A stretch of DNA of 64,000 bases from Chitinophaga niastensis (GTDB lineage Bacteria; Bacteroidota; Bacteroidia; Chitinophagales; Chitinophagaceae), in contig NZ_PYAW01000002.1 in the NCBI RefSeq assembly GCF_003014755.1, positions 62,001 to 126,000 of the forward strand, in the 5' to 3' direction. The translations under genes and the position numbers were made by a program. The stretch's first letter is position 1, and each line of letters opens with the position of its first letter. The notes under the pieces are model-generated. The model was not told the origin of the DNA and ran no database searches. It was given only the letters and a program-made list of their open reading frames with translations. Below, piece after piece: positions 35,412-44,570 of this stretch.

Positions 35412-36113
35412 ATGGTATTGAATTGTATTATACTGGGTGATGACCCGGATGGTTTTGAGGAATTGGAAAAGTTTTTAGCAGCTACCCCTTTGGTATACCT
35501 GGTATGCCGCTGTGCTTCCATGCGCGATGCACGTCACTACCTGGAAACAAAAACAATACATATAGTGATACTGGGGAATAATATAAAAGAAATGAATAAC
35601 CTGCCGCTGCCTCCGGAGTTCCAAAGCGTATTGCCTGTAATGGTGATAACATATCCCGATCACAAAAATATTCCTTATGATTTACACCCGGCCGGCCTGA
35701 TGCAGCAACCTTTTACGCAAACAGTTTTTAATGAATTGATTAACAAAATATATAATATCATAGACATGGAAGGAATAGCTACCCCGGCTAAAAATGCAGG
35801 CGATTATTTTATGATAAGGTCTGAAAACCGCCAGGAGAAAATATTTTATAAAGATCTGCAGTATGTGGAAGTGATGGACGACCATATCCTGTTGCACCTG
35901 GGAGATCAGAAAATTGTTACTACGGAAAAGCTGGACTGGATTCTGGCGCAGCTACCAGTAAATGCTTTTATGCGCGTACATCGCTGGTTTGTAATAGGTT
36001 TCCGGCATATCACCCACCTGGGTGACGATCATGTTTTGGTAGGCAAAGCCAAAATACCCCTTACTTCCCAGGTCCAAACGGAGGTAGCAAAACGATACCA
36101 GTTACCCTGGTAA
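35412..36113 (+). CDS. LytTR-type regulator with degenerate receiver domain
   Basis: A 233-residue DNA-binding protein. The C-terminal LytTR domain (about 130-230) has DYFMIRSENRQEKIFYKDL then YVEVMDDHILLHL and FMRVHRWFVI. The N-terminal 120 residues have a receiver fold: CIILGDDPDGFEELEKFL keeps the acidic pair, but the position of the phosphoacceptor Asp reads VILGNN, and the usual Lys before Pro is Gln (MQQPF). Phosphorylation is therefore unlikely, so the protein may respond to another input. No histidine kinase gene is adjacent. Usual LytTR regulators are of the same length. Confidence 0.88.
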   Translation: MVLNCIILGDDPDGFEELEKFLAATPLVYLVCRCASMRDARHYLETKTIHIVILGNNIKEMNNLPLPPEFQSVLPVMVITYPDHKNIPYDLHPAGLMQQPFTQTVFNELINKIYNIIDMEGIATPAKNAGDYFMIRSENRQEKIFYKDLQYVEVMDDHILLHLGDQKIVTTEKLDWILAQLPVNAFMRVHRWFVIGFRHITHLGDDHVLVGKAKIPLTSQVQTEVAKRYQLPW

Positions 36114-36115
36114 AG

Positions 36116-36826
36116 CTATGGCTGCAGCGCTGCCATTATTTTGCCTGTTACGCCATTGGCATCCTCATCATAAGTATGACCTCCCGGAAGAATGAGTTTC
36201 CTGTAGTGTTGAACAGTCAGATCTGAGAAATTGAAATCCTTTTCGTCAGCCCCAAAAATGAGCAATAATGGTTTTCCGGTAATTCTATTTATTTCTGCTG
36301 GTACACTCATACCCCTGGTGCTGGATTTTCCCAACATATCAGACACATGTACTTCCATATCTGTAAAGCGGGAAGGGGATAATAATACTACCTGCTGTAT
36401 TTCGTTTTCTACTCCGGGGGCCAACCTGTTGTAAATAAATGGCAATACATCTGCCCCCAGCGAATAACCAATCAACACAACACCGTGATTGTTGTTCCAT
36501 TGTAACTGATAATACCGGATGAGGTTAACCACATCATTAGCCGCCTGCTGAGGCGTTTTTTTATTCCAGAAATACTTCAGGGCATTCAATGCCACTACCG
36601 GATAATTTTTCTGGTGGAAGGCTTCGATAATATTAACGGAGAATTTTTTCATCCCGCCATCACCGGTAATGTACAGGATCAGGGGTGCTGTACTGTTGGC
36701 TAATGGCGCTTTTGCCTGTACAGGCAAATTGCTGATCCCGTTTTGAGCCTTTACCTGCATGGCTGTGAGCAAAAATAAACAGCCGAACAGTTTTCCCGCG
36801 TTGGATAAATTTCTGATCGATAACAT
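36116..36826 (-). CDS. VirJ/AcvB-like periplasmic serine hydrolase, probable aminoacyl-PG hydrolase
   Basis: A 236-residue exported alpha/beta hydrolase; the signal peptide ends VKAQ. The nucleophile elbow is GYSLGAD with Ser122. Asp in FGADEKD and His in LPGGHTYD complete a triad. The arrangement LILYITGDGG at the start matches the VirJ domain (PF06057). It lies 57 bases after mprF on the same strand. In Agrobacterium the AcvB protein, encoded next to the MprF homologue LpiA, hydrolyses lysyl-phosphatidylglycerol. The same activity is predicted here. Confidence 0.85.
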   Translation of the reverse strand: MLSIRNLSNAGKLFGCLFLLTAMQVKAQNGISNLPVQAKAPLANSTAPLILYITGDGGMKKFSVNIIEAFHQKNYPVVALNALKYFWNKKTPQQAANDVVNLIRYYQLQWNNNHGVVLIGYSLGADVLPFIYNRLAPGVENEIQQVVLLSPSRFTDMEVHVSDMLGKSSTRGMSVPAEINRITGKPLLLIFGADEKDFNFSDLTVQHYRKLILPGGHTYDEDANGVTGKIMAALQP

Positions 36827-36883
36827 ATGTAAATATAACTCCTATCTCAAAACAAAATCCATTCCGCAATTGTTCGTCCGGTT

Positions 36884-39463
36884 TTATGGTTGCATTACTT
36901 TACTCAACGCAGATGGTAATTGGATCAGGTCGAAATCATGTCCGTATACAAGATATTTATTTGTCCACTGTGTGGCATATTTTTCTTTGAACTCACGTAG
37001 TCCTTGATAGTGGCGGAAGAAACGTAATTTTTCATAGGCGTATTTCACCATTTTCTCGGCGGTGTTTTCCGGCTGACTGATACCGGACATCGGTACCATA
37101 CCCAGGTTAAGAAAATGTAATCCTTTTAGTTGTGCATCCTGGATCATGGCAATGATCAGCGCATCCATTACACCACCCGGTGCATCAGCAGTTTTACGGA
37201 TCATATCATATGTACATTCACCCGGTGCATAATCAGGGATGACGTTCAGAAACGCCACTACTTTGTTTTCCGCATCTCTGACAGCAATCACATCCTGCCC
37301 GCGCATGGCATCTGCATCAAATAATCCCTGCGAAAATGTCAGTTCTTTTACTTCATACTGATGCAGCCATTCATCGCTCACTATCTTTAATTCAGCTATC
37401 AGGGCAGCTGTTTGCGGTGCAGCATGGAAGGTGGTTACAAAACCTTTATTGGCCAGGCTATTCAGCCCATTGCGCAACGATTTTTTGTCCTTGCCACTCA
37501 ACGTGAAATCGCGTATATCCATGATCGCTTCCTGGCCTATCAGCATCTTTTTCTTTTTAAGATGACTGAAGTAATAGGTGCTATCTTCATCTACCCTATA
37601 AAACGCGGGCCGAAGACCCATCTTCTTACATTGTTTTTCAAATTCTTCCAGTAACAACAGTTTATTATCTTCACTACATACCGGTTCTTCCAGTACAATA
37701 GCAAAGCTGCTGGCCACGCGGTAAGCAATAAATCCTTCATACCGGTCAGACATAAACAGCAACTTATCCTGTCCTATTTTAAAGTAGTCCATCGGAGAAT
37801 CGCCGTACTGGCTCAGGTAGAAGCGCGCCTTTTCCAGGGCGATATTTGTTTGCTGTGTTACATGCAGATAAGGACGGATGATCGTGTAAAAAAGAAACGC
37901 CCACGCACCTACGCCCAATACACGGATAGCCGACATGAACTCCCGTCCGAAGCGGGTTATAGGCTGCAGCCCGTCATCTTCCAACAGCATAAAACAGTGG
38001 AAAGCATATCGCAGCGATTGTTGCCAGGAAAAGTCAATTCCAAAATGCCGCACATTCAAAAAGTAAAAACCAATGGTGCCGAAAATGAGTACCACAATAA
38101 ATGTAGCAATAGCCGTAATCGCGCCTATATTCACCAGTTGTGGATTACTTTTCACACGGTATTGTCTCGAGGTAATAAGTAGGATCACACTGGTAATCAG
38201 CGCCAGCGAAGCTTCTTCATAATCCAGCGCTTTACTGATGTGTCCCAGTACAGACAACAGGGATACAGATAAAGCCACTATCCATGCACTGCGCAGCCCC
38301 CGGAAAAGGAAGGTGGCAGTCACCAGCAATATCAGCCCCAGGAATACTACCAGCAAATTAGTGGCATGAATAGAAGTGCCTGGTATATAAGCCCGCAACA
38401 CATGCATACGATTAGCCAGCGGAGGGGTGAGTACAGAAAATATATTTACCATGCCCAATAAAAAAATCAGGACAGGCGGAAGCAGTCGTAATACCAGCTC
38501 ACGGCCTTTTAAGGCAAAAGCAATCATACCGGCTATCAGCGGCAGCCAGAATTCAAATAACCGGAACAACAAGGTGATTTCCAACGCCTGTAAAGGGCTG
38601 AAGCCATAATTGCTGAGCAGGTAAGCCAATGATAGCTCAATAGCGCCCAGTCCGCGCAGAAAAGGAGATATAATCAGGAAGATAGTAGCAACAATATATC
38701 CCACACAAGCCGCTTCCAGCGAGGGTTGTGCACCAACCGCCAACATGCTTAGATACAGATGGGCCACACCTGCTACTTCTATCAGTACGGAAGCCAGCAC
38801 CGTATTCATAAAAGCGGGAACAGATAATTGAAAAGTAAAGATTTCATCTATCTGCAGCGCTGCCGCCGGAAAATATTTTATCAGCAACTGATATGCTTTG
38901 CCTTTGGATTGAATAGAGCGCACCAGCCATACAACGGTGAGTAGTAATACACAAATAATTACCAATCCCCATATCGCATCTTTCATAGCACCTGAGTGCA
39001 GCATGGCATATACCACTACAGGAATGCCTACCAGGAAAACAGACAGGATCCCTACAAAGCCATAAATCCCCGATGCCTGATGAATTTGTTGTTTATGCAG
39101 CTGTTCACGACGGAGGCTTTGTGGTAAATAAGCCAGTGAACTGATACCTCCTGCCGGTAGGAATACAGACAATAGGTTGCGTTTCAGAAAAAGCTCTGTG
39201 CTTTTCATCGTATTCAGTCTTGCACCTACTGCCCTGAAACTGAATACGTACATCAATGCCTGTAATATAATATAGCCTATAGTTACCAGTACCCCGATCA
39301 TCACCCAGCTACGGTTTGCTTTTTCAATAGCAGGTATCAGTGAATATAATTCGTGGCGTTCTGAACGAAAAAAGTAGATGGCTAACAGAATAAACAACAC
39401 TGCTAACAGCTCTTTCAGGTGGAGCTTACGTATGAATGCTGCAGTAAAAAATTTCTTTCCCAA
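36884..39463 (-). CDS. mprF: MprF: aminoacyl-phosphatidylglycerol synthase/flippase
   Basis: An 859-residue membrane protein. The N-terminal half (about 15-330) is a multi-span flippase domain that includes LSVFLPAGGISSLAYLPQSL; more helices follow to about 530. The C-terminal DUF2156 synthase domain (about 555-850) has the marks GDSPMDYFKIGQDKLLFMSD, GRPAFYRVDE-like LRPAFYRVDED and LNLGMVPMSG. It uses aminoacyl-tRNA to add Lys or another amino acid to phosphatidylglycerol, making the membrane less negative and more resistant to cationic peptides. It is upstream of a VirJ-like hydrolase. Confidence 0.94.
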   Translation of the reverse strand: MGKKFFTAAFIRKLHLKELLAVLFILLAIYFFRSERHELYSLIPAIEKANRSWVMIGVLVTIGYIILQALMYVFSFRAVGARLNTMKSTELFLKRNLLSVFLPAGGISSLAYLPQSLRREQLHKQQIHQASGIYGFVGILSVFLVGIPVVVYAMLHSGAMKDAIWGLVIICVLLLTVVWLVRSIQSKGKAYQLLIKYFPAAALQIDEIFTFQLSVPAFMNTVLASVLIEVAGVAHLYLSMLAVGAQPSLEAACVGYIVATIFLIISPFLRGLGAIELSLAYLLSNYGFSPLQALEITLLFRLFEFWLPLIAGMIAFALKGRELVLRLLPPVLIFLLGMVNIFSVLTPPLANRMHVLRAYIPGTSIHATNLLVVFLGLILLVTATFLFRGLRSAWIVALSVSLLSVLGHISKALDYEEASLALITSVILLITSRQYRVKSNPQLVNIGAITAIATFIVVLIFGTIGFYFLNVRHFGIDFSWQQSLRYAFHCFMLLEDDGLQPITRFGREFMSAIRVLGVGAWAFLFYTIIRPYLHVTQQTNIALEKARFYLSQYGDSPMDYFKIGQDKLLFMSDRYEGFIAYRVASSFAIVLEEPVCSEDNKLLLLEEFEKQCKKMGLRPAFYRVDEDSTYYFSHLKKKKMLIGQEAIMDIRDFTLSGKDKKSLRNGLNSLANKGFVTTFHAAPQTAALIAELKIVSDEWLHQYEVKELTFSQGLFDADAMRGQDVIAVRDAENKVVAFLNVIPDYAPGECTYDMIRKTADAPGGVMDALIIAMIQDAQLKGLHFLNLGMVPMSGISQPENTAEKMVKYAYEKLRFFRHYQGLREFKEKYATQWTNKYLVYGHDFDLIQLPSALSKVMQP

Positions 39464-39610
39464 AAGTTTATAGGTTTGGTTTTTATAAAGTTCGCATTAA
39501 CCAGCAAAGTTAGGCCAACTTTTAGACTGTACCCGTATCCGCATACAGTTTAAGTGGATTTTAATGTAGCTGTAAGCGAATAGCAGTTAGCTTTTGTATA
39601 AAGTTAACTG

Positions 39611-41182
39611 CTATTCTACCAGGAGTACCTTTTCTGTATGGATCAGCTGATCATTTTCGCCTATGAATTGCAGGAAATAAGTGCCTTTTGCCAGGTTAAC
39701 CGGTATGTTTAACTCGTAGTAGTTGCGGGTTTGCAGCGGCTGCTGGAATTTTTGATATAATATAGTGCGTCCGGGTATATCTACCAGTGAAATGGCTTTT
39801 ATGTGTATACTGGACCCATAATAAATGTGGATAACATGACCCTGTACCGGGTTAGGCCATACCGTAATCTCGCCTTTTATGTTTTTACCTTTCACTACGC
39901 GCACCTGGCTATAAAAGAAAGTACCATCAGTCATGATAACTTTGAGCCGGTAAAAAATGAATCCGTCATTGTTAGGCATATCCACAGCATCATATCCAAC
40001 CGGATAAAAGCTGATGCCTCCGGGTGATTTGCTGCCCACAAACGCAATGGAGTCAAAGGATGGTCCGTTGGCAAATCTCCGCTCAATGCTAAAACCACTA
40101 CAGAAATATTCTCTGCCGGTTATCCAGTGAAGGAGAACACTGTCTTCATTGGTATTGCTGCGGAACGCACTGAAGAAGTCCAGCGTAGTTTTATTTGGAC
40201 TATTAACTGTTTCTGCTACCAGGCTGGTGAAATAATTGGTAGTATTCAGGTGCTGAAATGAGCGTGTTACAAAGGCCGCTTGTTTATCCGGTGGGCCAGT
40301 GGTAAAGATACTGGGTGATGTAGGCGCCGCCCGTAATGTAGCCACATCCCAGGAAGTATCAATAAACCTGGCAAGATAGGCTGTATTACGATTGGCTTCA
40401 TAAACAGGCCCTTCATCAGATAAACCATATACCAGCTGTAAGGTGATGGCAGCATCCGGTTTAGAAATATCTACCTGCCAGGTTTTGTTGACACTGGTTA
40501 GCTGTAGATTTCTTCCGGTGGTTAAATATTGATCTGTGCTATCGGATACGCCTACACGAATACTTGCGGTGGCACCCAGGTTGGTTGTTACGGCAGGCGT
40601 AAAACTGGATGGTCTTGTACCTACAGGGAAAACTACGGCCTTATCGCTGCCGGAAATATTATTTCTGTAAAGAGATCCGCTACCGAAAGCACCACCTGTT
40701 ACAATGAAGTTTTGGGGAGAATAATTTCGTATATCCCCCGGGGTATGATGACCCATTACCAGGTTCCACCCATTCAAAAAAACATATCCTTTTTTAAGGT
40801 CCAGCACATTCACAATTTTCAGGTCGCTCAGATCATCCAGGAAGATACCAGGTGAGTTTTCCACACTGATATTAGGAAAGCTGGGGCCTGCATCTGTGGC
40901 GGCGCTGAAGCCTCCGTGGATATACTGATACAACGCAGGATTTGTTTGCAAAAAACGGAATAAACCACCGCCGGCACTGTAGCCATCGCTGCTTTCATCA
41001 CGTATCACCGCATTGCTGCTGTTGCGCCAGCGCCGCCCGTAAAAATTCACTACTGATCCGGTAGGCGACAGGATGTTGCCTTCATTCACCATATCTCCGA
41101 AAATAGTGATGGTATCAGTACTGAAAATACCGATGTTACTGTTAGGGTGCAGCCACGTGGCAGACTGTGCCTGTATTGCCAC
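39611..41182 (-). CDS. surface protein with type IX secretion sorting tail; start codon unclear
   Basis: A protein of at least 523 residues. The C-terminal 85 residues (ITVWPNPVQGHVIHIYY to the end, VLLVE) are a T9SS type A sorting domain, so the product is secreted through the outer membrane and attached or released. The middle is beta-rich with no domain recognised. The first usable start is GTG at 41182, but the frame stays open upstream and reads a good signal peptide (KHYILTFFLSIIAHVAIQAQ) with no ATG, GTG or TTG before it. Either a rare start codon is used or the original one was lost. It is the last of three genes on this strand. Confidence 0.72.
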   Translation of the reverse strand: MAIQAQSATWLHPNSNIGIFSTDTITIFGDMVNEGNILSPTGSVVNFYGRRWRNSSNAVIRDESSDGYSAGGGLFRFLQTNPALYQYIHGGFSAATDAGPSFPNISVENSPGIFLDDLSDLKIVNVLDLKKGYVFLNGWNLVMGHHTPGDIRNYSPQNFIVTGGAFGSGSLYRNNISGSDKAVVFPVGTRPSSFTPAVTTNLGATASIRVGVSDSTDQYLTTGRNLQLTSVNKTWQVDISKPDAAITLQLVYGLSDEGPVYEANRNTAYLARFIDTSWDVATLRAAPTSPSIFTTGPPDKQAAFVTRSFQHLNTTNYFTSLVAETVNSPNKTTLDFFSAFRSNTNEDSVLLHWITGREYFCSGFSIERRFANGPSFDSIAFVGSKSPGGISFYPVGYDAVDMPNNDGFIFYRLKVIMTDGTFFYSQVRVVKGKNIKGEITVWPNPVQGHVIHIYYGSSIHIKAISLVDIPGRTILYQKFQQPLQTRNYYELNIPVNLAKGTYFLQFIGENDQLIHTEKVLLVE

Positions 41183-41253
41183 GTGAGCAATAATGGAAAG
41201 GAAAAAGGTTAATATGTAATGTTTGTGTGCTATAACGTTAACGATTATATGAT

Positions 41254-42174
41254 TTAATAGCCTACCACCGTGACGAATATTCTGGTGGCAGTTGATGTAT
41301 GTATTTCCATACCTTCTACGGTACCGCCAATCAAAACATTGGTGGTTTTACTTTCCACCAGGATAAGATTAATCTTTGTTAAGCCATAGCTTAGAACGGC
41401 CACCAGCGGTGCATTGGTAACGTCTGTGCCGCCTTTGGCAGTTGCTGTTATGCTTAAGATTTTAGTAAATCCCGCGCTCGAAACATCTACCTGGGGCAAG
41501 CCGCTGGCAATGTTTGAAATTGAATCTGCCCATATTCTAATATTTTGAGACACCACACCACCTGCATTATAAAACACTGGTACCGATGTTCTCACCACGT
41601 TCCCGCTGGCGTCCACTCCTAATGCGCCGGCGCCGGTTGTTAAGGTGGAAGCGCTCGTAAGGTTCTCTAATCGCACTCCTGATTGGTTAGCTCTGCCTGT
41701 TTTTACATGCAATAAAGTGGAGGGTGTTGTAGTGCCAATACCCACATTGCCAGTGGAAGAAACAATCACCCTGTTTATACTATTTGTACGGATATTGATG
41801 GGGATAGCAGTAGTAGTCCCCAGGAATTTAGTAGCACTGTCTACTGTGGGATTTCCACTTAACAACCACTGGTTACCGGTAACAGCTGAGCTATCAGCCA
41901 GTTTTGACCAGGAGCCGTTGCGTCTTACCAGTAAACTACTGGCAGGTGTATAATAGATGACCATACCATCCGGCGATGCTGTTAAAGGTGCCAGGGTAGT
42001 ATCTGTAATCCTTGGTAACAGCAGTCCCTGGTTAGTGGTATTTAATTCAAGTAACGCAGCTTTGATAGTAGATGTAGTGGGATCTCCCAGCTTCAGCTGC
42101 TGTGCATACATAAAGGCAAACAGCAACAGTAGCGGGCATAACAATACGCTGCTTCTAATCATAGTTTTCAGCAT
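41254..42174 (-). CDS. secreted tail-fibre-like surface protein (shorter paralogue)
   Basis: A 306-residue protein. A signal peptide ends MYAQ. The N-terminal module (about 25-100) with NTTNQGLLLPRI and PDGMVIYYTPASSLLVRRNG is shared with the next gene upstream. Repeats of the fibre type follow (NRVIVSSTGNVGIGTTTPS), and a beta-rich C-terminal head closes the protein. The GIGTTTPS motif is common in phage-tail-fibre and adhesin-like proteins of Bacteroidota. No T9SS tail is seen. It lies 33 bases after the longer paralogue in the same operon. Role: probably a surface fibre or adhesin. Confidence 0.75.
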   Translation of the reverse strand: MLKTMIRSSVLLCPLLLLFAFMYAQQLKLGDPTTSTIKAALLELNTTNQGLLLPRITDTTLAPLTASPDGMVIYYTPASSLLVRRNGSWSKLADSSAVTGNQWLLSGNPTVDSATKFLGTTTAIPINIRTNSINRVIVSSTGNVGIGTTTPSTLLHVKTGRANQSGVRLENLTSASTLTTGAGALGVDASGNVVRTSVPVFYNAGGVVSQNIRIWADSISNIASGLPQVDVSSAGFTKILSITATAKGGTDVTNAPLVAVLSYGLTKINLILVESKTTNVLIGGTVEGMEIHTSTATRIFVTVVGY

Positions 42175-42207
42175 CTATAATAATTTTACGGGTAACAATA
42201 AATCGGT

Positions 42208-43878
42208 TTATTTCCTGATCACATACCAGTTAGTACCATCTGTCTGAATTGTTACATACGTGTAATTGTTATAGATGATGTAGGATGTAGCGCCTTCAAT
42301 GAGTGCACCACCTGACGGTTGCAGCGTTACACTGTTATCTATAGTACCGGCAATTTTTTTGACGGTATAAACACGACCAACAATACTTGTTGCCGTGGGG
42401 AGTGTAATGGTGACACTGCCGGCGCCGGCATTTACCAGCAGGGTGTTGTCTGTTGCCGCTAATGCATCGTTGCCGGAAGTTGTTCTTACATTCAGCGACA
42501 TAGAGCCACTTACCTGTAAGGTAGAATTAGGATTGGTGGTAGCACCCACAATAGCATTTTTCCCAATGGACAGGGTATCCCGTACTGTTTTAAAGCCTGC
42601 AAATGTTTGGGTGGAATCATTTACTACACCTCGTGCTGTAGCACTTGCATCAGGGATGTTAATGATGAGTTTATTGGTAATGCTGGTACTGTCAATCGCC
42701 ACATCCGTACCCGCTTTGCCGGTAGTGATGGAGATATTGGGACCGATTTGCCCGTTGACCTGGCGGATACCTACTGAAAAGGCGGAAGAATCTACTGCCC
42801 TGTTTTCTATAACACCTGTTACCGGGTTGCGGAATAATACGCTGGTGGTTTTTGTGCTCACATTAGGTGGAGTAGTAACCAGTGTAACGTTGCCTGTAAT
42901 ATTAGCACCACCTGCGGTAACCTTTACACCATTTCCCACAGTGGCTTGTCCGGTTACGTCCAAACCTGCACCCATGTTCACACTATCACGGAAGGTTTTT
43001 ATACCGGCAAAGGTTTGATTGGCAACTGATACGCCACCGGGGTTGTTAACATCGGCTGCTACCAGGTGAAGTACGCCTGCCAGACTATCCAGCACTAACC
43101 CATTGGCATTAGTGGGGGTTACCTCAAAAGCACCGATGGTAAGTGCCCTTTGTTTGCCGCTAAAGGCCAGCCAGTCTGCATACGTGATCAAACCCGTTTT
43201 CTGTGTGGTACTGTTTGTGATAGGGATATTCATAGTAATGGTACTATCCACCGACGTAGTAGTAACACCGTAGGCAGCATTGAGCGTATCCGCCCTGATG
43301 GTAAACCCTAGTTTAGCTACGCCGTTGAGTGTATGGATCGCATCTGTAAATGCGGCGGTCGATAGGTTTCGCTGGTTTACAATGCCGGTAACGGGATCAA
43401 TCACCAATACGCTGACAAGCGATGCGCTGGCGGGTACCTGCTTCAGGGCAACCGTTTGTGTAGTGCTGATGTTGATCGCTTCGGTGCCGTTGGTACGGAT
43501 AGAGAGTGCTTGCCCATCCGATGTTCCGAGGTAGTTAGCCCCGGTGGTACCGGCATTACCTTTTACCTGCCAGCTGTTACCGGCGGTGGACAAACTATCG
43601 GCCAGTTTAGACCAATAGCCGTTACGACGTACCAGCAGGCTCTGCGTGCCGGTGTAATAAATGATCATCCCGTCGGGTGCTGTAGTAAGTGGTGCCAGTG
43701 TAGTATCCGGAATACGGGGTAGCAACAGTCCTTGTCGTAAACTTTCCAGTTCCAGGATGGAGGCCTTGTTGATAACAGCCGGGTTATCACCGATCTTCAG
43801 CTGTGCAAATGCAGCAGGGGCGGACAATAGCAGCAGACATAACAGCCAGATGCCATTGATAGGGTAGTGCTTTTTCAT
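42208..43878 (-). CDS. secreted tail-fibre-like surface protein (longer paralogue)
   Basis: A 556-residue exported protein; the signal peptide ends AFAQ. The N-terminal module matches the downstream paralogue nearly line by line (RQGLLLPRIPDTTLAPLTTA, QSLLVRRNGYWSKLADS). A low-complexity central part of repeated beta units (VNMGAGLDVTGQATVGNG) follows. The end is a head-like module with GSVTITLPTATSIVGRVY and a final YVTIQTDGTNWYVIRK, typical of tail-fibre tips. First gene of the three-gene cassette. No integrase, capsid or other phage genes are near, so it is not evidence for a prophage. Confidence 0.75.
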   Translation of the reverse strand: MKKHYPINGIWLLCLLLLSAPAAFAQLKIGDNPAVINKASILELESLRQGLLLPRIPDTTLAPLTTAPDGMIIYYTGTQSLLVRRNGYWSKLADSLSTAGNSWQVKGNAGTTGANYLGTSDGQALSIRTNGTEAINISTTQTVALKQVPASASLVSVLVIDPVTGIVNQRNLSTAAFTDAIHTLNGVAKLGFTIRADTLNAAYGVTTTSVDSTITMNIPITNSTTQKTGLITYADWLAFSGKQRALTIGAFEVTPTNANGLVLDSLAGVLHLVAADVNNPGGVSVANQTFAGIKTFRDSVNMGAGLDVTGQATVGNGVKVTAGGANITGNVTLVTTPPNVSTKTTSVLFRNPVTGVIENRAVDSSAFSVGIRQVNGQIGPNISITTGKAGTDVAIDSTSITNKLIINIPDASATARGVVNDSTQTFAGFKTVRDTLSIGKNAIVGATTNPNSTLQVSGSMSLNVRTTSGNDALAATDNTLLVNAGAGSVTITLPTATSIVGRVYTVKKIAGTIDNSVTLQPSGGALIEGATSYIIYNNYTYVTIQTDGTNWYVIRK

Positions 43879-44035
43879 AAGCGATGTTTTAAAATTATTT
43901 GGAGTTTAATACGCAATGAAAATCTTGTACCAGTATCAGGGCTGGAGGAGAGCAAGTTAAAACGCAGATGTACATTAATTATTCATGATAAATATAAGAT
44001 TTATCAGGCGTTTAAATTTTAATTGGGAATAAAAA

Positions 44036-44058
44036 AATCCCGGCATTTAGCCGGGATT
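44036..44058 (-). terminator. intrinsic terminator after the universal stress gene
   Basis: AATCCCGGC (44036-44044) with GCCGGGATT (44050-44058), loop ATTTA. On the minus strand a run of T follows. It lies 35 bases after the usp stop. Confidence 0.9.
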
Positions 44059-44092
44059 GCTGTTGTTTTATTGATAGTCGAGTATTAATCGT

Positions 44093-44530
44093 TTAGTGCG
44101 CCGCCTGATTGTAAGGAACAACGAGCACGGGTATACGGGAATGACGGATAATATATTCCGCGTTGCTGCCCACCAGCATGTGATCTATCCCGGTACGGCC
44201 GTGTGTGCCAACTACCAGTATAGCTGTATTGCCGGCATGTGCCTGCTCTAGTGTTGCGTTTTTAGGATTGCCGGAAGTAACCAGTATATTAATGTTGGTA
44301 TCCGGGTAACTGTTTTTGTACGTTTTCAGTATTTCTTCCACTTCGCTGATCCTGGCAGGAATGTCATCTACATATACAGGGCCTCCTTCCGGCAAACCTA
44401 AACCTATGCCGAGTTCAATCACGGAAAAAAGGGTTACTGATGCATTCATTTTATTGGCCAGCTCAACGCCGGTTCTGATCAGGCTTTCGGAAAAGCCGCT
44501 CAGGTCTACTGCGATCATGATTTCTGACAT
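44093..44530 (-). CDS. universal stress protein UspA family
   Basis: A 145-residue cytoplasmic protein of the Usp fold, a single domain. ATP-binding residues are seen in the C-terminal motif GTHGRTGIDHMLVGSNAEYI (pattern G-2x-G-9x-G-S/N). The N-terminal strand is IMIAVDLSGFSES. Its role is likely protection under stress. The gene is downstream of a TetR regulator, with a palindrome in the 40-base gap, so it probably has its own promoter under that regulator. Confidence 0.93.
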   Translation of the reverse strand: MSEIMIAVDLSGFSESLIRTGVELANKMNASVTLFSVIELGIGLGLPEGGPVYVDDIPARISEVEEILKTYKNSYPDTNINILVTSGNPKNATLEQAHAGNTAILVVGTHGRTGIDHMLVGSNAEYIIRHSRIPVLVVPYNQAAH

Positions 44531-44551
44531 ATGTGTAGTGTATTTATTTGT

Positions 44552-44563
44552 GAATAATTATTC
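44552..44563. promoter_or_regulatory. candidate TetR operator before usp
   Basis: GAATAATTATTC is a perfect 12-base palindrome in the 40-base gap between the TetR stop and the usp start. The same GTGAATA-W-TTATTC string lies before the TetR gene, on the other strand. Confidence 0.6.
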
Positions 44564-44570
44564 ATTTTAC

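Noticed and set aside
35224..35421. 65-residue frame before the LytTR gene
   Set aside because: No recognisable motif; it overlaps the LytTR start and begins inside an inverted repeat. A chance frame is more likely.
42395..43018. 207-residue plus-strand frame opposite the fibre-like gene
   Set aside because: It mirrors the low-complexity Thr/Val repeats of the real minus-strand gene and shows no independent features.
42208..43878. Possible prophage because of tail-fibre-like repeats
   Set aside because: No integrase, capsid, terminase, lysis or other tail genes are present; the proteins have signal peptides and a T9SS cargo gene is adjacent.
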